DNA of 64,000 bases from Roseomonas sp. KE2513. Lineage in GTDB: Bacteria > Pseudomonadota > Alphaproteobacteria > Acetobacterales > Acetobacteraceae. This document shows, piece after piece, positions 17,546-27,971 of this stretch. The position numbers and the translations under genes were made by a program. Each line of letters opens with the position of its first letter. Positions within the stretch are counted from its first letter, which is position 1. The stretch spans positions 53,500 through 117,499 of the forward strand of contig NZ_RCVR01000017.1 of assembly GCF_016107305.1 (NCBI RefSeq), in the 5' to 3' direction. The notes under the pieces were generated by a model that was not told where the DNA came from, ran no database searches, and saw nothing but the letters and a program-made list of their open reading frames with translations.

Positions 17546-18471
17546 ACCTGACCGGCCAGCACGCCTGGCTACGGCCGTTCCTCGCCACGATGGGTCTTGG
17601 CGGCCTCGTGGCCTTGGGGGTGGGGGATGACGGGATCTGGTTCCCCATCGTCGTGCTGGCGACGGCCGGCTTTGGCTTCGCGGTGCTCTTTCGCGTCTTT
17701 CCGAGGGGGCTCGACTTCGCGCTCGGGGCCGCAATCGGCTTCGCGACCTATGCCGCGCGCTTTGCGGTTATCGCGCGCACGGCTTTTCCTGAGGCGCCGG
17801 ACGCGTTGGTGGGCCTCGCCTTCCTCCTTCCCATGGCGAGCTTCCTCCTTGCGGTGCTGGCGAGAGAGGCCTCGCTCCGCCGCATCGTCGAGGAGGGCGA
17901 GACGCCGGACGAGCGGCACTTGCGGCGCATCGGCCGCATCATCCTGCTGCTCGCCATCATCGCGACGGCGAGCCTCTCCTTCCCGTTCAACCGGCTGGCG
18001 CCGTTGTGGCAGGGGATCGTGATGCTGGGCGGTGCCGGCCTGATCGGCGCGCTGGCCGCCGGCACCGTGCGGGAACTCGTCCGCCTGATGGTGGACATGG
18101 CGCAGCTGATGGACGCGATGAGCGGGCGGGTGGTGGCGCTGGTAGTGCCGATCGCGGCCTATGCCGCGCTCTTCTCCCTCATCACCATCGTCTTCGCCTG
18201 CCTGTTCCGCATCGCGGACGGCCATTCGCAGATCGCCCTCTTCTCCGGCCCTGGCGGGCCGATGCGGCTGAATTTCCGCGACGCCCTGCACTTCAGCATC
18301 GTGACCATCTCCACCGTCGGCTACGGCGACATCTGGCCGGTGGACGACGGGGCGCGGCTGCTGGCGGCGGTGGAGGTGTTGGCGGGGCAGATCCTCCTTC
18401 TCTTCGGCTTCTATGAGATCACCCGCAGCCGCCTCTCCTCCGGAGACGGTCCGGGCGAGGGAGGGTCATGA
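17542..18471 (+). CDS. potassium-channel family protein (ion channel domain)
   Basis: 309-residue inner-membrane protein. Seven or so hydrophobic segments precede a C-terminal pore: helix, pore loop with selectivity filter TVGYGD (258-263), and final helix (LLAAVEVLAGQILLLFGFYEI). The tail has no RCK domain. The N-terminal five-helix region is unlike a classical voltage sensor since no Arg-ladder S4 is seen. Likely a K+ channel; gating is unknown. Overlaps ridA by 4 bases. Confidence 0.8.
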   Translation: MNLTGQHAWLRPFLATMGLGGLVALGVGDDGIWFPIVVLATAGFGFAVLFRVFPRGLDFALGAAIGFATYAARFAVIARTAFPEAPDALVGLAFLLPMASFLLAVLAREASLRRIVEEGETPDERHLRRIGRIILLLAIIATASLSFPFNRLAPLWQGIVMLGGAGLIGALAAGTVRELVRLMVDMAQLMDAMSGRVVALVVPIAAYAALFSLITIVFACLFRIADGHSQIALFSGPGGPMRLNFRDALHFSIVTISTVGYGDIWPVDDGARLLAAVEVLAGQILLLFGFYEITRSRLSSGDGPGEGGS

Positions 18472-18598
18472 GCCCGCCGTTCCGGCAAGGCACCCCCTGG
18501 ACAGTGCCCGGCCGTCGCCGCAATTCGGTCCCTCTTCCGCCCCGGCCAACGGCCAGGATGGGCGATGCCGGGCAGCCGGCGCGGTGCAAGGGGCGGCG

Positions 18599-19597
18599 AT
18601 GAGCGGGGTTTGGCACGGCAGGCGGGTTCTGGTCACGGGCGGAGCGGGCTTCCTCGGCTCCGCGCTCTGCCAGGCGCTGGGAGAGGCGGGGGCGGAGGTC
18701 GTGGCGCTCGACGCGCTCATGCCCGGCACCGGTGCCCGCCGGCGCAACCTCGACGGCAGCGGCGCGCGCCTAGTCGAAGGCGACCTGCGGGACATGGACC
18801 TGCACCCGCTGGCCGAGGGCGTTGATGTCCTCTTCAACATGGCAGGGCAGACGAGCCATGCGGGCAGCCAGGCCGATCCCTTCACGGACCTCGCGATAAA
18901 CGGCCATGCCCAGCTAAGGCTGATCGCGGCGCTGCGCGAGGCGGCACCGCTGGCCCGCGTGGTGCACGCCTCCACCCGCCAGTTCTACGGCCGCCCGCGG
19001 AGCCTGCCCGTGGCCGAGGACCACCCGATCGTGCCGCCCGACGCCAACGGCGTGTCGAAATTCGCGGCGGAGCAGTACTGGCTGCTGGAGAACCGGGTGC
19101 ATGGGCGGCCGGTGACGGCCCTGCGCCTGACGAATTGCTACGGGCCCCGGATGCGCGTGGTGGATGCCCGCCAGACCTTCCTTGGCATCTGGGTGCGCCG
19201 CGTGCTGGAAGGGCAGCCCTTCGAGGTCTGGGGCGGCGAGCAGCTGCGCGATTTCTCCTATGTCGATGACGTGGTGGCGGCCTTCCTTGCCGCCGCTCTC
19301 GCGCTTGAGACGCCCGGCGGCGCGGCGGGCCGGCCCTTCAATCTCGGCGGGGATGCCCCGGTGAGCCTCCAGTCCTTGGGCGACGCGATGGTGGCGGCAG
19401 CCGGGGAGGGGAGCTACCTCCTCAAGACCTTTCCGGCCGAGCGCGCGGCCATCGACATCGGCTCCTACCACGCCGACGATTCCGCCTTCCGGGCGTTGAC
19501 CGGATGGGCCCCGCGCGTCGCGCTGGCCGAGGGGCTGCGCCGCACGGTGGACTGGTTCCGCCCCCGCCTTGCCGCCTACCTCGCCGACGAGATCTGA
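18599..19597 (+). CDS. NAD-dependent epimerase/dehydratase (nucleotide-sugar SDR)
   Basis: 332-residue extended SDR. The Rossmann motif TGGAGFLG lies at about 15-22. The usual YxxxK catalytic pair appears as NGVSK: the Lys is kept and the Tyr position is Asn. The STRQFYGRP motif and RLTNCYGPRM, DFSYVDDVVAAF blocks point to a sugar-nucleotide modifying enzyme. The aminotransferase gene follows after 11 bases, so the pair probably makes an amino-sugar precursor for a surface glycan. Upstream 127 bases hold nothing I can name. Confidence 0.82.
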   Translation: MSGVWHGRRVLVTGGAGFLGSALCQALGEAGAEVVALDALMPGTGARRRNLDGSGARLVEGDLRDMDLHPLAEGVDVLFNMAGQTSHAGSQADPFTDLAINGHAQLRLIAALREAAPLARVVHASTRQFYGRPRSLPVAEDHPIVPPDANGVSKFAAEQYWLLENRVHGRPVTALRLTNCYGPRMRVVDARQTFLGIWVRRVLEGQPFEVWGGEQLRDFSYVDDVVAAFLAAALALETPGGAAGRPFNLGGDAPVSLQSLGDAMVAAAGEGSYLLKTFPAERAAIDIGSYHADDSAFRALTGWAPRVALAEGLRRTVDWFRPRLAAYLADEI

Positions 19598-19608
19598 GGC
19601 CTGCCCCG

Positions 19609-20751
19609 ATGAACGCACAGGATGTCACTGTTCCCCAGGCCGATCTCGGCGCCGCCTATCGGGCGCACAAGGAGGCGATCGACGCGGCCGTGGCGCGGGT
19701 GCTGGCCAGCGGCTGGTACATCCTCGGCCAGGAGGGCGCCGCCTTCGAGCGGGAATTCGCCGGCTGGCTCTCCGTCGGCGGGCCCGGCATGACGGCGGTG
19801 GGCTGTGCGAACGGCACGGATGCCATCGCCCTTGTTCTCCGCGGCCTCGGCATCGGGCCGGGCTGCACGGTCGCGACCGTCTCCCACACCGCGGTCGCCA
19901 CGGTCGCCGCGATCGAGATGGTCGGTGCGACGCCGCTGCTGATCGACATCGATCCACGCACCTTCTGCATCGACGCGGCCGAGCTGCTGGAGGTCCTGCG
20001 CAGCCCGCCCCCCGGCCTGCCGCCGATCCGCGCCGTGATCCCCGTGCACATCTACGGCCATGCCTGCGACATGGACGCGATCGTGGGTCCCTGCCAGGCC
20101 GCAGGCATCGCCGTGGTGGAGGACGTGGCCCAGGCCCATGGCGGGCGCCTCCACGGCCGGATGCTCGGCACGATTGGGGATGCCGCGGCCTTTAGCCTCT
20201 ATCCAACAAAGAACCTCGGCGCGTTGGGGGATGCCGGCATCACCGCAACGTCCGATGCCGCGCTGGCCACGCGCATGGGTGCCATCCGCCAGTACGGCTG
20301 GCACCGCCGCTACATATCGGACGAGCCCGGCGTGAACAGCCGGCTGGACGAGATGCAGGCCGCGATCCTACGCGTGCGCCTGCCGCTGCTCGACGCCGGC
20401 AACACCCGCCGCCGCGAGGTCGCCGCCGCCTATGACGCCGCCCTGACCGATGGCCCCTTTGCCGCCCCCTATCGCGCCGTGGGCGTGGAGCACGTGTTCC
20501 ACCAATACGTGCTGCGCGTGCCGAACCGCGAGGCGGTGATGGAGCGCCTGCGGGTGCAGGGCGTGGCGACTGCCATCCACTACCCCGTGCCGGTGCACGA
20601 GCAGGCTGCCTACAAGGGCCGCACCGCCCTCGGCCCCGCCAGCTGCACCGAGACCGCCCGGGCGGCGGGGGAGGTGATGAGCCTGCCGATCTTCCCCGAG
20701 ATCACCGACGCCCAGGTGGAGCGCGTCTGCGCCGCGCTGCGCTCGCTCTAG
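19609..20751 (+). CDS. DegT/DnrJ/EryC1/StrS family aminotransferase
   Basis: 380-residue PLP enzyme that would aminate a keto-sugar nucleotide. The PLP-binding Lys lies in SLYPTKNLGALGDAG (about residue 201); the cofactor-contacting ANGTDAIALVL and VVEDVAQAHGG motifs are also present. Works with the adjoining SDR in making an amino-deoxy sugar. Its 3' end overlaps the convergent serB by 4 bases. Confidence 0.9.
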   Translation: MNAQDVTVPQADLGAAYRAHKEAIDAAVARVLASGWYILGQEGAAFEREFAGWLSVGGPGMTAVGCANGTDAIALVLRGLGIGPGCTVATVSHTAVATVAAIEMVGATPLLIDIDPRTFCIDAAELLEVLRSPPPGLPPIRAVIPVHIYGHACDMDAIVGPCQAAGIAVVEDVAQAHGGRLHGRMLGTIGDAAAFSLYPTKNLGALGDAGITATSDAALATRMGAIRQYGWHRRYISDEPGVNSRLDEMQAAILRVRLPLLDAGNTRRREVAAAYDAALTDGPFAAPYRAVGVEHVFHQYVLRVPNREAVMERLRVQGVATAIHYPVPVHEQAAYKGRTALGPASCTETARAAGEVMSLPIFPEITDAQVERVCAALRSL

Positions 20752-21641
20752 TCGGCCGCAATTCCCGCCGCCCGGTAGCCCTGGGCATAGAGCAGGGCGC
20801 GTAGGTCGTTGTGGTCCACCCGCGCCCGCGCCGCCGCGGCGACCACCGGCTTAGCGTGGTAGGCGATGCCGAGCCCCGCCGCGCCGATCATCGCGAGGTC
20901 GTTCGCGCCGTCCCCAACGGCGAGCGTCGCCGAGAGCGGCAGCCGCTTCTCCGCGGCCAGCGCGGTGAGGGTGGCGAGCTTCGCGTCCCGGTCGAAGACC
21001 GGCTCGGCGACCATCCCCGTCAGCGCCGCGCCGTCGTCGAGCAGCACGTTCGCGTGGTGGCTCAAGAAGCCGCAGAGCTCGGCCACCCTCCGCGTGAAGA
21101 AGGTGAAGCCACCGGACGCAAGGGCGCAGTGGGCGCCGTTCGCGACCATCGTGCGCACCAGCGCGCGGGCGCCGGGCATGAGATGCGTTCCCTTCCAGGT
21201 GGCTTCGAGAGCGTCCAGCCGAAGGCCCTTCAGCATGGCCACCCTTTCCCGCAGGGCAGTGGCGAAGTCGATCTCCCCGTTCATGCTGCGGCGCGTGATC
21301 TCCGCCACGCGCTCCTTCAGCCCGGCATAGGCGGCGAGCTCGTCGAGCGTTTCCGAGGTGACGATTGTGCTGTCCATGTCGGCGATGAGCAGCGCCTTGC
21401 GCCGACCCTCGACGGGCTGGGCAATGGCGTCCACGGGGGCCTCGCCGATCGCGGCGCGCACCGCGGCCACCGCCTGCTCGGGGTTGAGGCCCGTGAAGGG
21501 CAGGTCGGCGGCCTCCGCTTCAGCCAGCCAGTCCGGCGCGCCCGGATCGGCGCCAAGGGCGGCGATGGCCTCCCGCGCGCGGGCGGGAAGGGTGGGCGGG
21601 AGCTGCCCCGGGGGTGCGACGAGGGTGAGGACGTGCGACAT
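20748..21641 (-). CDS. serB: phosphoserine phosphatase
   Basis: 297-residue HAD-superfamily enzyme that makes serine from phosphoserine. Motif I DMDSTIVTSETLDEL carries the nucleophilic Asp, motif II is the SGGFTFFTRR block and motif III/IV is GDGANDLAMIGAAGLGIAYHAKP. An ~80-residue N-terminal domain precedes the catalytic part as in long SerB proteins. Divergent from miaA with a 36-base gap. Confidence 0.93.
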   Translation of the reverse strand: MSHVLTLVAPPGQLPPTLPARAREAIAALGADPGAPDWLAEAEAADLPFTGLNPEQAVAAVRAAIGEAPVDAIAQPVEGRRKALLIADMDSTIVTSETLDELAAYAGLKERVAEITRRSMNGEIDFATALRERVAMLKGLRLDALEATWKGTHLMPGARALVRTMVANGAHCALASGGFTFFTRRVAELCGFLSHHANVLLDDGAALTGMVAEPVFDRDAKLATLTALAAEKRLPLSATLAVGDGANDLAMIGAAGLGIAYHAKPVVAAAARARVDHNDLRALLYAQGYRAAGIAAD

Positions 21642-21677
21642 GGGCGCGGTTCATGCCCGCGGAGGGAGATTGGAGCA

Positions 21678-22643
21678 ATGAGCGCCGAGAACCCTCCGGC
21701 CCTTCTCCTCGCCGGCCCTACTGCCTCGGGCAAGTCGGCGCTGGCACTCCGCCTGGCCCGGCGGCTCGGCGGCGTGGTGATTAATGCCGACTCGATGCAG
21801 GTCTACCGGGAGCTGCGCGTACTGACGGCCCGCCCCTCGCCCGAGGAGGAGGCGCTGGTGCCGCACGCGCTCTACGGCGTGCACCCGGCGGCCAGCGCAG
21901 CCTCCGTGGCCTGGTGGCGCGAGGAGGCGCTAGGGACGATGGAGCAGGCGCGGGCGGAGGGCCGCCTGCCGATCCTCTGCGGCGGCACCGGCCTCTATTT
22001 CAGCGCCTTGACGAGGGGCCTCTCCTCCATGCCGACCATTCCCGATGAGGTGCGGGAGGAGGCGCGGGCGCTGCTGGAGCGGGAAGGGCCGCCGGCGATG
22101 CACGCCCGTCTCCTAGCCGAGGATCCGAGGAGCGCGGTCCGGTTGCGGCCTGGGGATAGCCAGCGTCTCGCCCGCGCCTGGGAGGTCCTGCGCGCGACAG
22201 GGCGGGGCATCGCCGAGTGGCAGGCCGAGGCGCCCTCCACCGGTCCCGCGCCCTATGCCTTTCGCGCTATCCGGCTGGATCCGCCGCGCGACATCCTACG
22301 CGCCGCGATCGCAGCCCGCTGGGAGGCGATGATCCGAGCAGGCGCGGTGGAGGAGGTACGGGCGCTGCTCGCCCAGAGGCTCAACCCTTCGCTGCCTGCG
22401 ATGCGCGCCCACGGCGTACCGGAGATCTCCGCGATGCTTTCCGGTTGGCTGACGGCTGAGGAGGCGGGGCGGCGAGCCTGTCTCGCGATCGGCCAGTACA
22501 CCAAGCGGCAGGCCACCTGGTTCCGCCATCATGAGCTTGCCCCGTGCTGGACGCATATCATCAATGCGCGAATCGAGCATGAGGCGCAATTTTCGGAAAG
22601 TCAGATCGACGAAATCTTATCATTAATGAAATTGCTGCATTGA
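21678..22643 (+). CDS. miaA: tRNA dimethylallyltransferase
   Basis: 321 residues. Adds the isopentenyl group to A37 of tRNAs that read UNN codons. P-loop GPTASGKSALAL (about 11-22), INADSMQVYRELRVLTARP, CGGTGLYFSALTRG and the C-terminal QYTKRQATWFRHH blocks are all present. The last 25 codons are strikingly A/T-rich compared with the rest of the gene, where the putative ilv promoter begins. Start ATG 21678 gives the family N-terminus. Confidence 0.93.
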   Translation: MSAENPPALLLAGPTASGKSALALRLARRLGGVVINADSMQVYRELRVLTARPSPEEEALVPHALYGVHPAASAASVAWWREEALGTMEQARAEGRLPILCGGTGLYFSALTRGLSSMPTIPDEVREEARALLEREGPPAMHARLLAEDPRSAVRLRPGDSQRLARAWEVLRATGRGIAEWQAEAPSTGPAPYAFRAIRLDPPRDILRAAIAARWEAMIRAGAVEEVRALLAQRLNPSLPAMRAHGVPEISAMLSGWLTAEEAGRRACLAIGQYTKRQATWFRHHELAPCWTHIINARIEHEAQFSESQIDEILSLMKLLH

Positions 22644-22668
22644 CGCGCTGCAGTACGCCCCGTAGATG
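22640..22668 (+). promoter_or_regulatory. candidate sigma-70 promoter for the ilv operon
   Basis: TTGACG, 17-base spacer, TAGATG, overlapping the miaA stop codon, preceded by an A/T-rich tract (22610-22634) that could act as an UP element. A start near 22675 would leave a leader of about 28 bases before ilvB with no room for an attenuator. Confidence 0.4.
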
Positions 22669-22702
22669 ACGCTTCCCGCGAGACTTCGCCGGAGGAGCCG
22701 CC

Positions 22703-24496
22703 ATGTCCGCCACCCTGCCTGCCCAGATCGACCAGAGCACCCTCACGGGTGCCGAGATCGTCCTCCGCGCGCTGAAGGAGCAGGGCGTCGAAGTTATCTT
22801 CGGCTATCCCGGCGGCGCGGTACTGCCGATCTACGACGCGCTGTTCCAGCAGAACGCCATTCGCCACGTCCTGGTTCGCCACGAGCAGGCGGCGGTGCAC
22901 GCGGCGGAGGGCTACGCCCGCTCCACCGGCAAGGTGGGCTGCGTGCTTGTCACCTCCGGCCCCGGTGCCACCAATGCCGTGACAGGACTGCTGGACGCGC
23001 TGATGGACTCCGTGCCGCTGGTCTGCCTGACAGGCCAGGTGCCCACGCACCTCATCGGCAACGATGCCTTCCAGGAGGCGGACACGACGGGCATCACGCG
23101 CCCGGCCACGAAGCACAACTACCTCGTGAAGCGGATCGGCGACCTCTCCCGCACCGTGCATGATGCCTTCTACGTCGCGCGCTCCGGCCGTCCGGGCCCT
23201 GTGGTGATCGACCTGCCGAAGGACATCCTGCTGGCGAAGGGCAACTACGAGGCGGCGCCGCGCGAGGAGCACCGTTCCTACCGCCCGCAGACGCGGCCGG
23301 ACGGAGCGGCCATCGCGAAGGCCGTCGCGCTGCTCAAGGGCGCACGCCGCCCGGTGGTCTATGCCGGCGGCGGCATCGTCAACGCGGGGCCCGAGGCAAG
23401 CGAGTTGCTGACGAAGTTCGTGCGAATGGCGAACATGCCCTGCACGAACACGCTGATGGGCCTTGGCGTCTTCCCGGCCAGCGACCCGCGCTTCATCGGC
23501 ATGCTCGGCATGCACGGCACCGTCGAGGCGAACCTCGCGATGCACGGCTGCGACGTCATGTTCAACATCGGCGCCCGCTTCGATGACCGCGTGACGGGGC
23601 GGCTGAACGCCTTCTCGCCGGAATCGAAGAAGATCCACGCAGACATCGATCCGTCCAACATCAACAAGAACGTCAAGGTGGACGTGCCCATCGTGGGCGA
23701 TGCCGGTGCCGTGCTGAGCGCGCTCATCGAGGCCTGGGAGGCCGACAGCGCCGAGCAGGACCGCGAGGCGGTCGCCGCCTGGTGGCGCGAGATCGACAGC
23801 TGGCGCGCCCGCGACTGCCTGCGCTACGAGCAGTCGGGCTCGATCATCAAGCCGCAGCACGCCGTGAAGCGCCTGTATGAGATCACGCGGGAGATGGGGC
23901 GCGACACCTTCATCACCACCGAGGTCGGCCAGCACCAGATGTGGGCCGCGCAGTATTTCGGCTTCGAGAAGCCGAACCGCTGGATGACCTCGGGCGGGCT
24001 GGGCACGATGGGCTACGGCCTTCCCGCCGCCGCCGGCGTGCAGATCGCCCACCCCGACGCGCTGGTGATCGACATTGCCGGTGAGGCGAGCATCCTGATG
24101 AACATCCAGGAGATGGGGACGCTCGCGCAGTACCGCCTGCCGGTGAAGGTCTTCATCCTCAACAACGAGTACATGGGCATGGTGCGCCAGTGGCAGGAAC
24201 TGCTGCACGGGTCGCGCTATTCCGAGAGCTACTCGGCCTCGCTGCCCGATTTCGTGAAGCTCGCCGAGAGCTTCCACGCCCGCGGGCTCCGCGCGACGGA
24301 TGCGAGCCAGCTCGACGACGTGATCCGCGAGATGATCGCGCATCCCGGCCCGGTCATCGCCGACATCTGCGTGGACCAGAAGGAAAACGTCTTCCCGATG
24401 ATCCCCTCGGGCGCGGCGCATAACGAGATGATCCTCGGCGCGGGGCAGACGGGTGGCGTCGCCGGCGTCACCGACGAGGGCAAGGTGCTGGTCTGA
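22703..24496 (+). CDS. ilvB: acetolactate synthase large subunit
   Basis: 597-residue thiamine-diphosphate enzyme, first step of valine/leucine/isoleucine synthesis. The N-terminal domain has FGYPGGAVLPIYDAL and the catalytic Glu in VRHEQAAVHAAEGYAR; the C-terminal TPP domain has the GDG-like motif as IDIAGEASILMN followed by the NN of ILNNEYMGMVRQWQE. The ribosome site GGAGGAG precedes the ATG. The regulatory subunit starts 2 bases downstream. Also named ilvI/ilvG in some genomes. Confidence 0.94.
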   Translation: MSATLPAQIDQSTLTGAEIVLRALKEQGVEVIFGYPGGAVLPIYDALFQQNAIRHVLVRHEQAAVHAAEGYARSTGKVGCVLVTSGPGATNAVTGLLDALMDSVPLVCLTGQVPTHLIGNDAFQEADTTGITRPATKHNYLVKRIGDLSRTVHDAFYVARSGRPGPVVIDLPKDILLAKGNYEAAPREEHRSYRPQTRPDGAAIAKAVALLKGARRPVVYAGGGIVNAGPEASELLTKFVRMANMPCTNTLMGLGVFPASDPRFIGMLGMHGTVEANLAMHGCDVMFNIGARFDDRVTGRLNAFSPESKKIHADIDPSNINKNVKVDVPIVGDAGAVLSALIEAWEADSAEQDREAVAAWWREIDSWRARDCLRYEQSGSIIKPQHAVKRLYEITREMGRDTFITTEVGQHQMWAAQYFGFEKPNRWMTSGGLGTMGYGLPAAAGVQIAHPDALVIDIAGEASILMNIQEMGTLAQYRLPVKVFILNNEYMGMVRQWQELLHGSRYSESYSASLPDFVKLAESFHARGLRATDASQLDDVIREMIAHPGPVIADICVDQKENVFPMIPSGAAHNEMILGAGQTGGVAGVTDEGKVLV

Positions 24497-24498
24497 GC

Positions 24499-26056
<1,558 letters not shown>

Positions 26057-26063
26057 GGCCCCC

Positions 26064-26089
26064 GCCCCCTCCCGTTACCGGGAGGGGGC
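26064..26089 (+). terminator. hairpin terminator after ilvC
   Basis: Perfect 10-bp stem GCCCCCTCCC / GGGAGGGGGC with a 6-base loop, beginning 8 bases after the ilvC stop. The following tract ACCCTTTC is only weakly U-rich, so termination efficiency is uncertain. Confidence 0.65.
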
Positions 26090-26101
26090 ACCCTTTCAAG
26101 C

Positions 26102-26130
26102 TTGCTTCAGCCGTCCTTGGAAGTTACCAT
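26102..26130 (+). promoter_or_regulatory. candidate promoter upstream of leuA
   Basis: TTGCTT, 17-base spacer, TACCAT. The predicted transcription start falls almost on the ATG (26138) of the Leu-rich mini-ORF, which would make that ORF leaderless. Weak match; no competing candidate was clearer in the 288-base ilvC-leuA gap. Confidence 0.3.
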
Positions 26131-26137
26131 CCCACTC

Positions 26138-26257
26138 ATGCAGGCGAGCCACGCCCGTTTCGCGCCCACCCGCACCGGCCTCCTGGCCGCTGCCGCCGCG
26201 CGTCCGGCCCTCGCCCTCCTTCCGCTTCTCCTTCGACTTCCTCGCCCCTGGGCGTGA
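26138..26257 (+). CDS. possible leu leader peptide (Leu-rich mini-ORF)
   Basis: 39-residue ORF whose second half is LLAAAAARPALALLPLLL and ends RLPRPWA; 9 of its last 26 residues are Leu, four of them CTT, a codon otherwise uncommon in this GC-rich sequence. It sits 88 bases before leuA and just after a promoter-like sequence. That is what a transcription-attenuation leader would look like. Against it: no ribosome site, and the hairpin before leuA (around 26296-26310) has no T-run. Confidence 0.3.
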   Translation: MQASHARFAPTRTGLLAAAAARPALALLPLLLRLPRPWA

Positions 26258-26344
26258 CGCGCGGCTGAAGGCCCGCATCGCTCAGGGGGAACCCCGGGCG
26301 ACGCGCCCGCATGTCATTCCATCGAGAGATCAGAGGAGCGGCCC

Positions 26345-27931
26345 ATGTCCGCGAACCATCCCAGCTTCGGCAACATCGCCGACGACCGCGTCATCATCTT
26401 CGACACCACGCTGCGCGACGGCGAGCAGTCCCCCGGCTTCTCCATGAACCTGGAGGAGAAGCTGCGCATGGCGGAAAGCCTGGCGGAACTTGGCGCCGAC
26501 GTGCTGGAGGCCGGCTTCCCTATCGCCAGCCCCGGCGACTTTGACAGCGTCCACTCCATCGCTACCCGCTTCGCCAAGGACGGCCCGGTAATCTGCGGCC
26601 TCTCGCGCTCGGCCGATGGCGATATCCTGCGTGCCGCCGAGGCCATAAAGCCCGCCGCCCGTGGCCGCATCCACACTTTCATCTCCACCTCCGAGTTGCA
26701 CATGCGCGTGAAGCTCCGCATGTCCAACGAGGAGGTGCTGGCCGCGGTGGTGCGCAGCGTCACGCTGGCCCGCAACCACACGGATGACGTGGAGTGGTCC
26801 GCGGAGGACGGCAGCCGCACGGATCCGGAGTTCCTTTGCCGCTGCGTGGAAGCCGCCATCAAGGCCGGCGCGACCACCATCAACGTGCCGGACACGGTCG
26901 GCTACGCCCTGCCCGAGGATATGACGCGCATCTTCTCCATGCTGCGCGAGCGCGTGCCGGGTGCGGATGGCGTGATCTTCTCCACCCACAACCACGACGA
27001 CCTGGGGCTTGCCGTCGCTAACACGCTCGCCGCCATCCAGGCCGGCGCACGGCAGGTGGAGTGCACGATCAACGGTATTGGTGAGCGCGCGGGCAACGCC
27101 TCTCTCGAGGAGGTTGCGATGGCGCTCCGTACGCGCGGCAACGCGATCGCGCGGCGCACCGGCATCAACACGCCGAACATCCTGCGCACCTCCCGGCTGC
27201 TGGCAACCATCACCGGCTTCGACGTTCAGCCGAATAAGGCCATCGTCGGCCGGAATGCCTTCGCGCATGAATCGGGCATCCACCAGGATGGCGTGCTGAA
27301 GGACGCCTCCACCTACGAAATCATGACGCCGGAGAGCGTGGGCTGGACCACCAACTCCCTCGTCCTCGGCAAGCATTCCGGCCGTGCCGCCTTTCGCGAC
27401 AAGCTGAAGGCCCTGGGCTACGAGCTCGGCGACAATGCGCTGAACGACGCCTTCCGCCGCTTCAAGGAACTCGCGGACCGTAAGAAGGCGGTTTACGACG
27501 AGGACGTCTCGGCCCTGGTCGATGACGAGGTGGTCCGCCAGAACGACCGCGTGAAGCTGACGGCGCTGACCGTCACCTCCGGCCTGAACACCCGCCCCAT
27601 GGCCACGCTGAAGCTTGAGATCGACGGCGAGGAGATCGAGGGCACGGCGGTGGGCGACGGCGCGGTGGACGCCACCTTCAACGCCATCCGCTCGGCCTAT
27701 CCGCACGAGGTCGCGCTGAAGCTCTACGCCGTGCAATCCGTCACCGGCGGCACCGACGCCCAGGCGCGCGTCACCGTGCGCTTTGAGGAGAAGGGCAAGC
27801 TCGTGGACGGGCAGGGGGCGGATACCGATACGATCGTCGCTTCCGCCCGCGCCTATGTCCACGCGCTGAACAAGTTGCTCGTGAAGCGCGAGCGCACCGC
27901 GCCCGCGGAAATGACCGTGCCTGCCGCTTGA
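26345..27931 (+). CDS. leuA: 2-isopropylmalate synthase
   Basis: 528 residues, first committed step of leucine synthesis (acetyl-CoA plus 2-ketoisovalerate). The TIM-barrel has [16 protein letters not shown] and the HxH metal motif in [26 protein letters not shown] marks the linker, and the C-terminal ~130 residues form the leucine-binding regulatory domain. Preceded by GAGGAG. Possibly regulated by the Leu-rich ORF upstream. Confidence 0.94.
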   Translation: MSANHPSFGNIADDRVIIFDTTLRDGEQSPGFSMNLEEKLRMAESLAELGADVLEAGFPIASPGDFDSVHSIATRFAKDGPVICGLSRSADGDILRAAEAIKPAARGRIHTFISTSELHMRVKLRMSNEEVLAAVVRSVTLARNHTDDVEWSAEDGSRTDPEFLCRCVEAAIKAGATTINVPDTVGYALPEDMTRIFSMLRERVPGADGVIFSTHNHDDLGLAVANTLAAIQAGARQVECTINGIGERAGNASLEEVAMALRTRGNAIARRTGINTPNILRTSRLLATITGFDVQPNKAIVGRNAFAHESGIHQDGVLKDASTYEIMTPESVGWTTNSLVLGKHSGRAAFRDKLKALGYELGDNALNDAFRRFKELADRKKAVYDEDVSALVDDEVVRQNDRVKLTALTVTSGLNTRPMATLKLEIDGEEIEGTAVGDGAVDATFNAIRSAYPHEVALKLYAVQSVTGGTDAQARVTVRFEEKGKLVDGQGADTDTIVASARAYVHALNKLLVKRERTAPAEMTVPAA

Positions 27932-27971
27932 ACCAGTCGCGGTCGCGCCATGCGGCGCGGCCGCCCGGCCC

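Noticed and set aside
26211..26330. Second open frame in the ilvC-leuA gap (FRFSFDFLAPGRDARLKARI)
   Set aside because: No start or ribosome site, no recognisable family; more likely chance openness.
27944..27959. CGCGCC/GGCGCG hairpin between leuA and the amidohydrolase as terminator
   Set aside because: Only 6 bp and no T-run; such short GC palindromes are frequent here.
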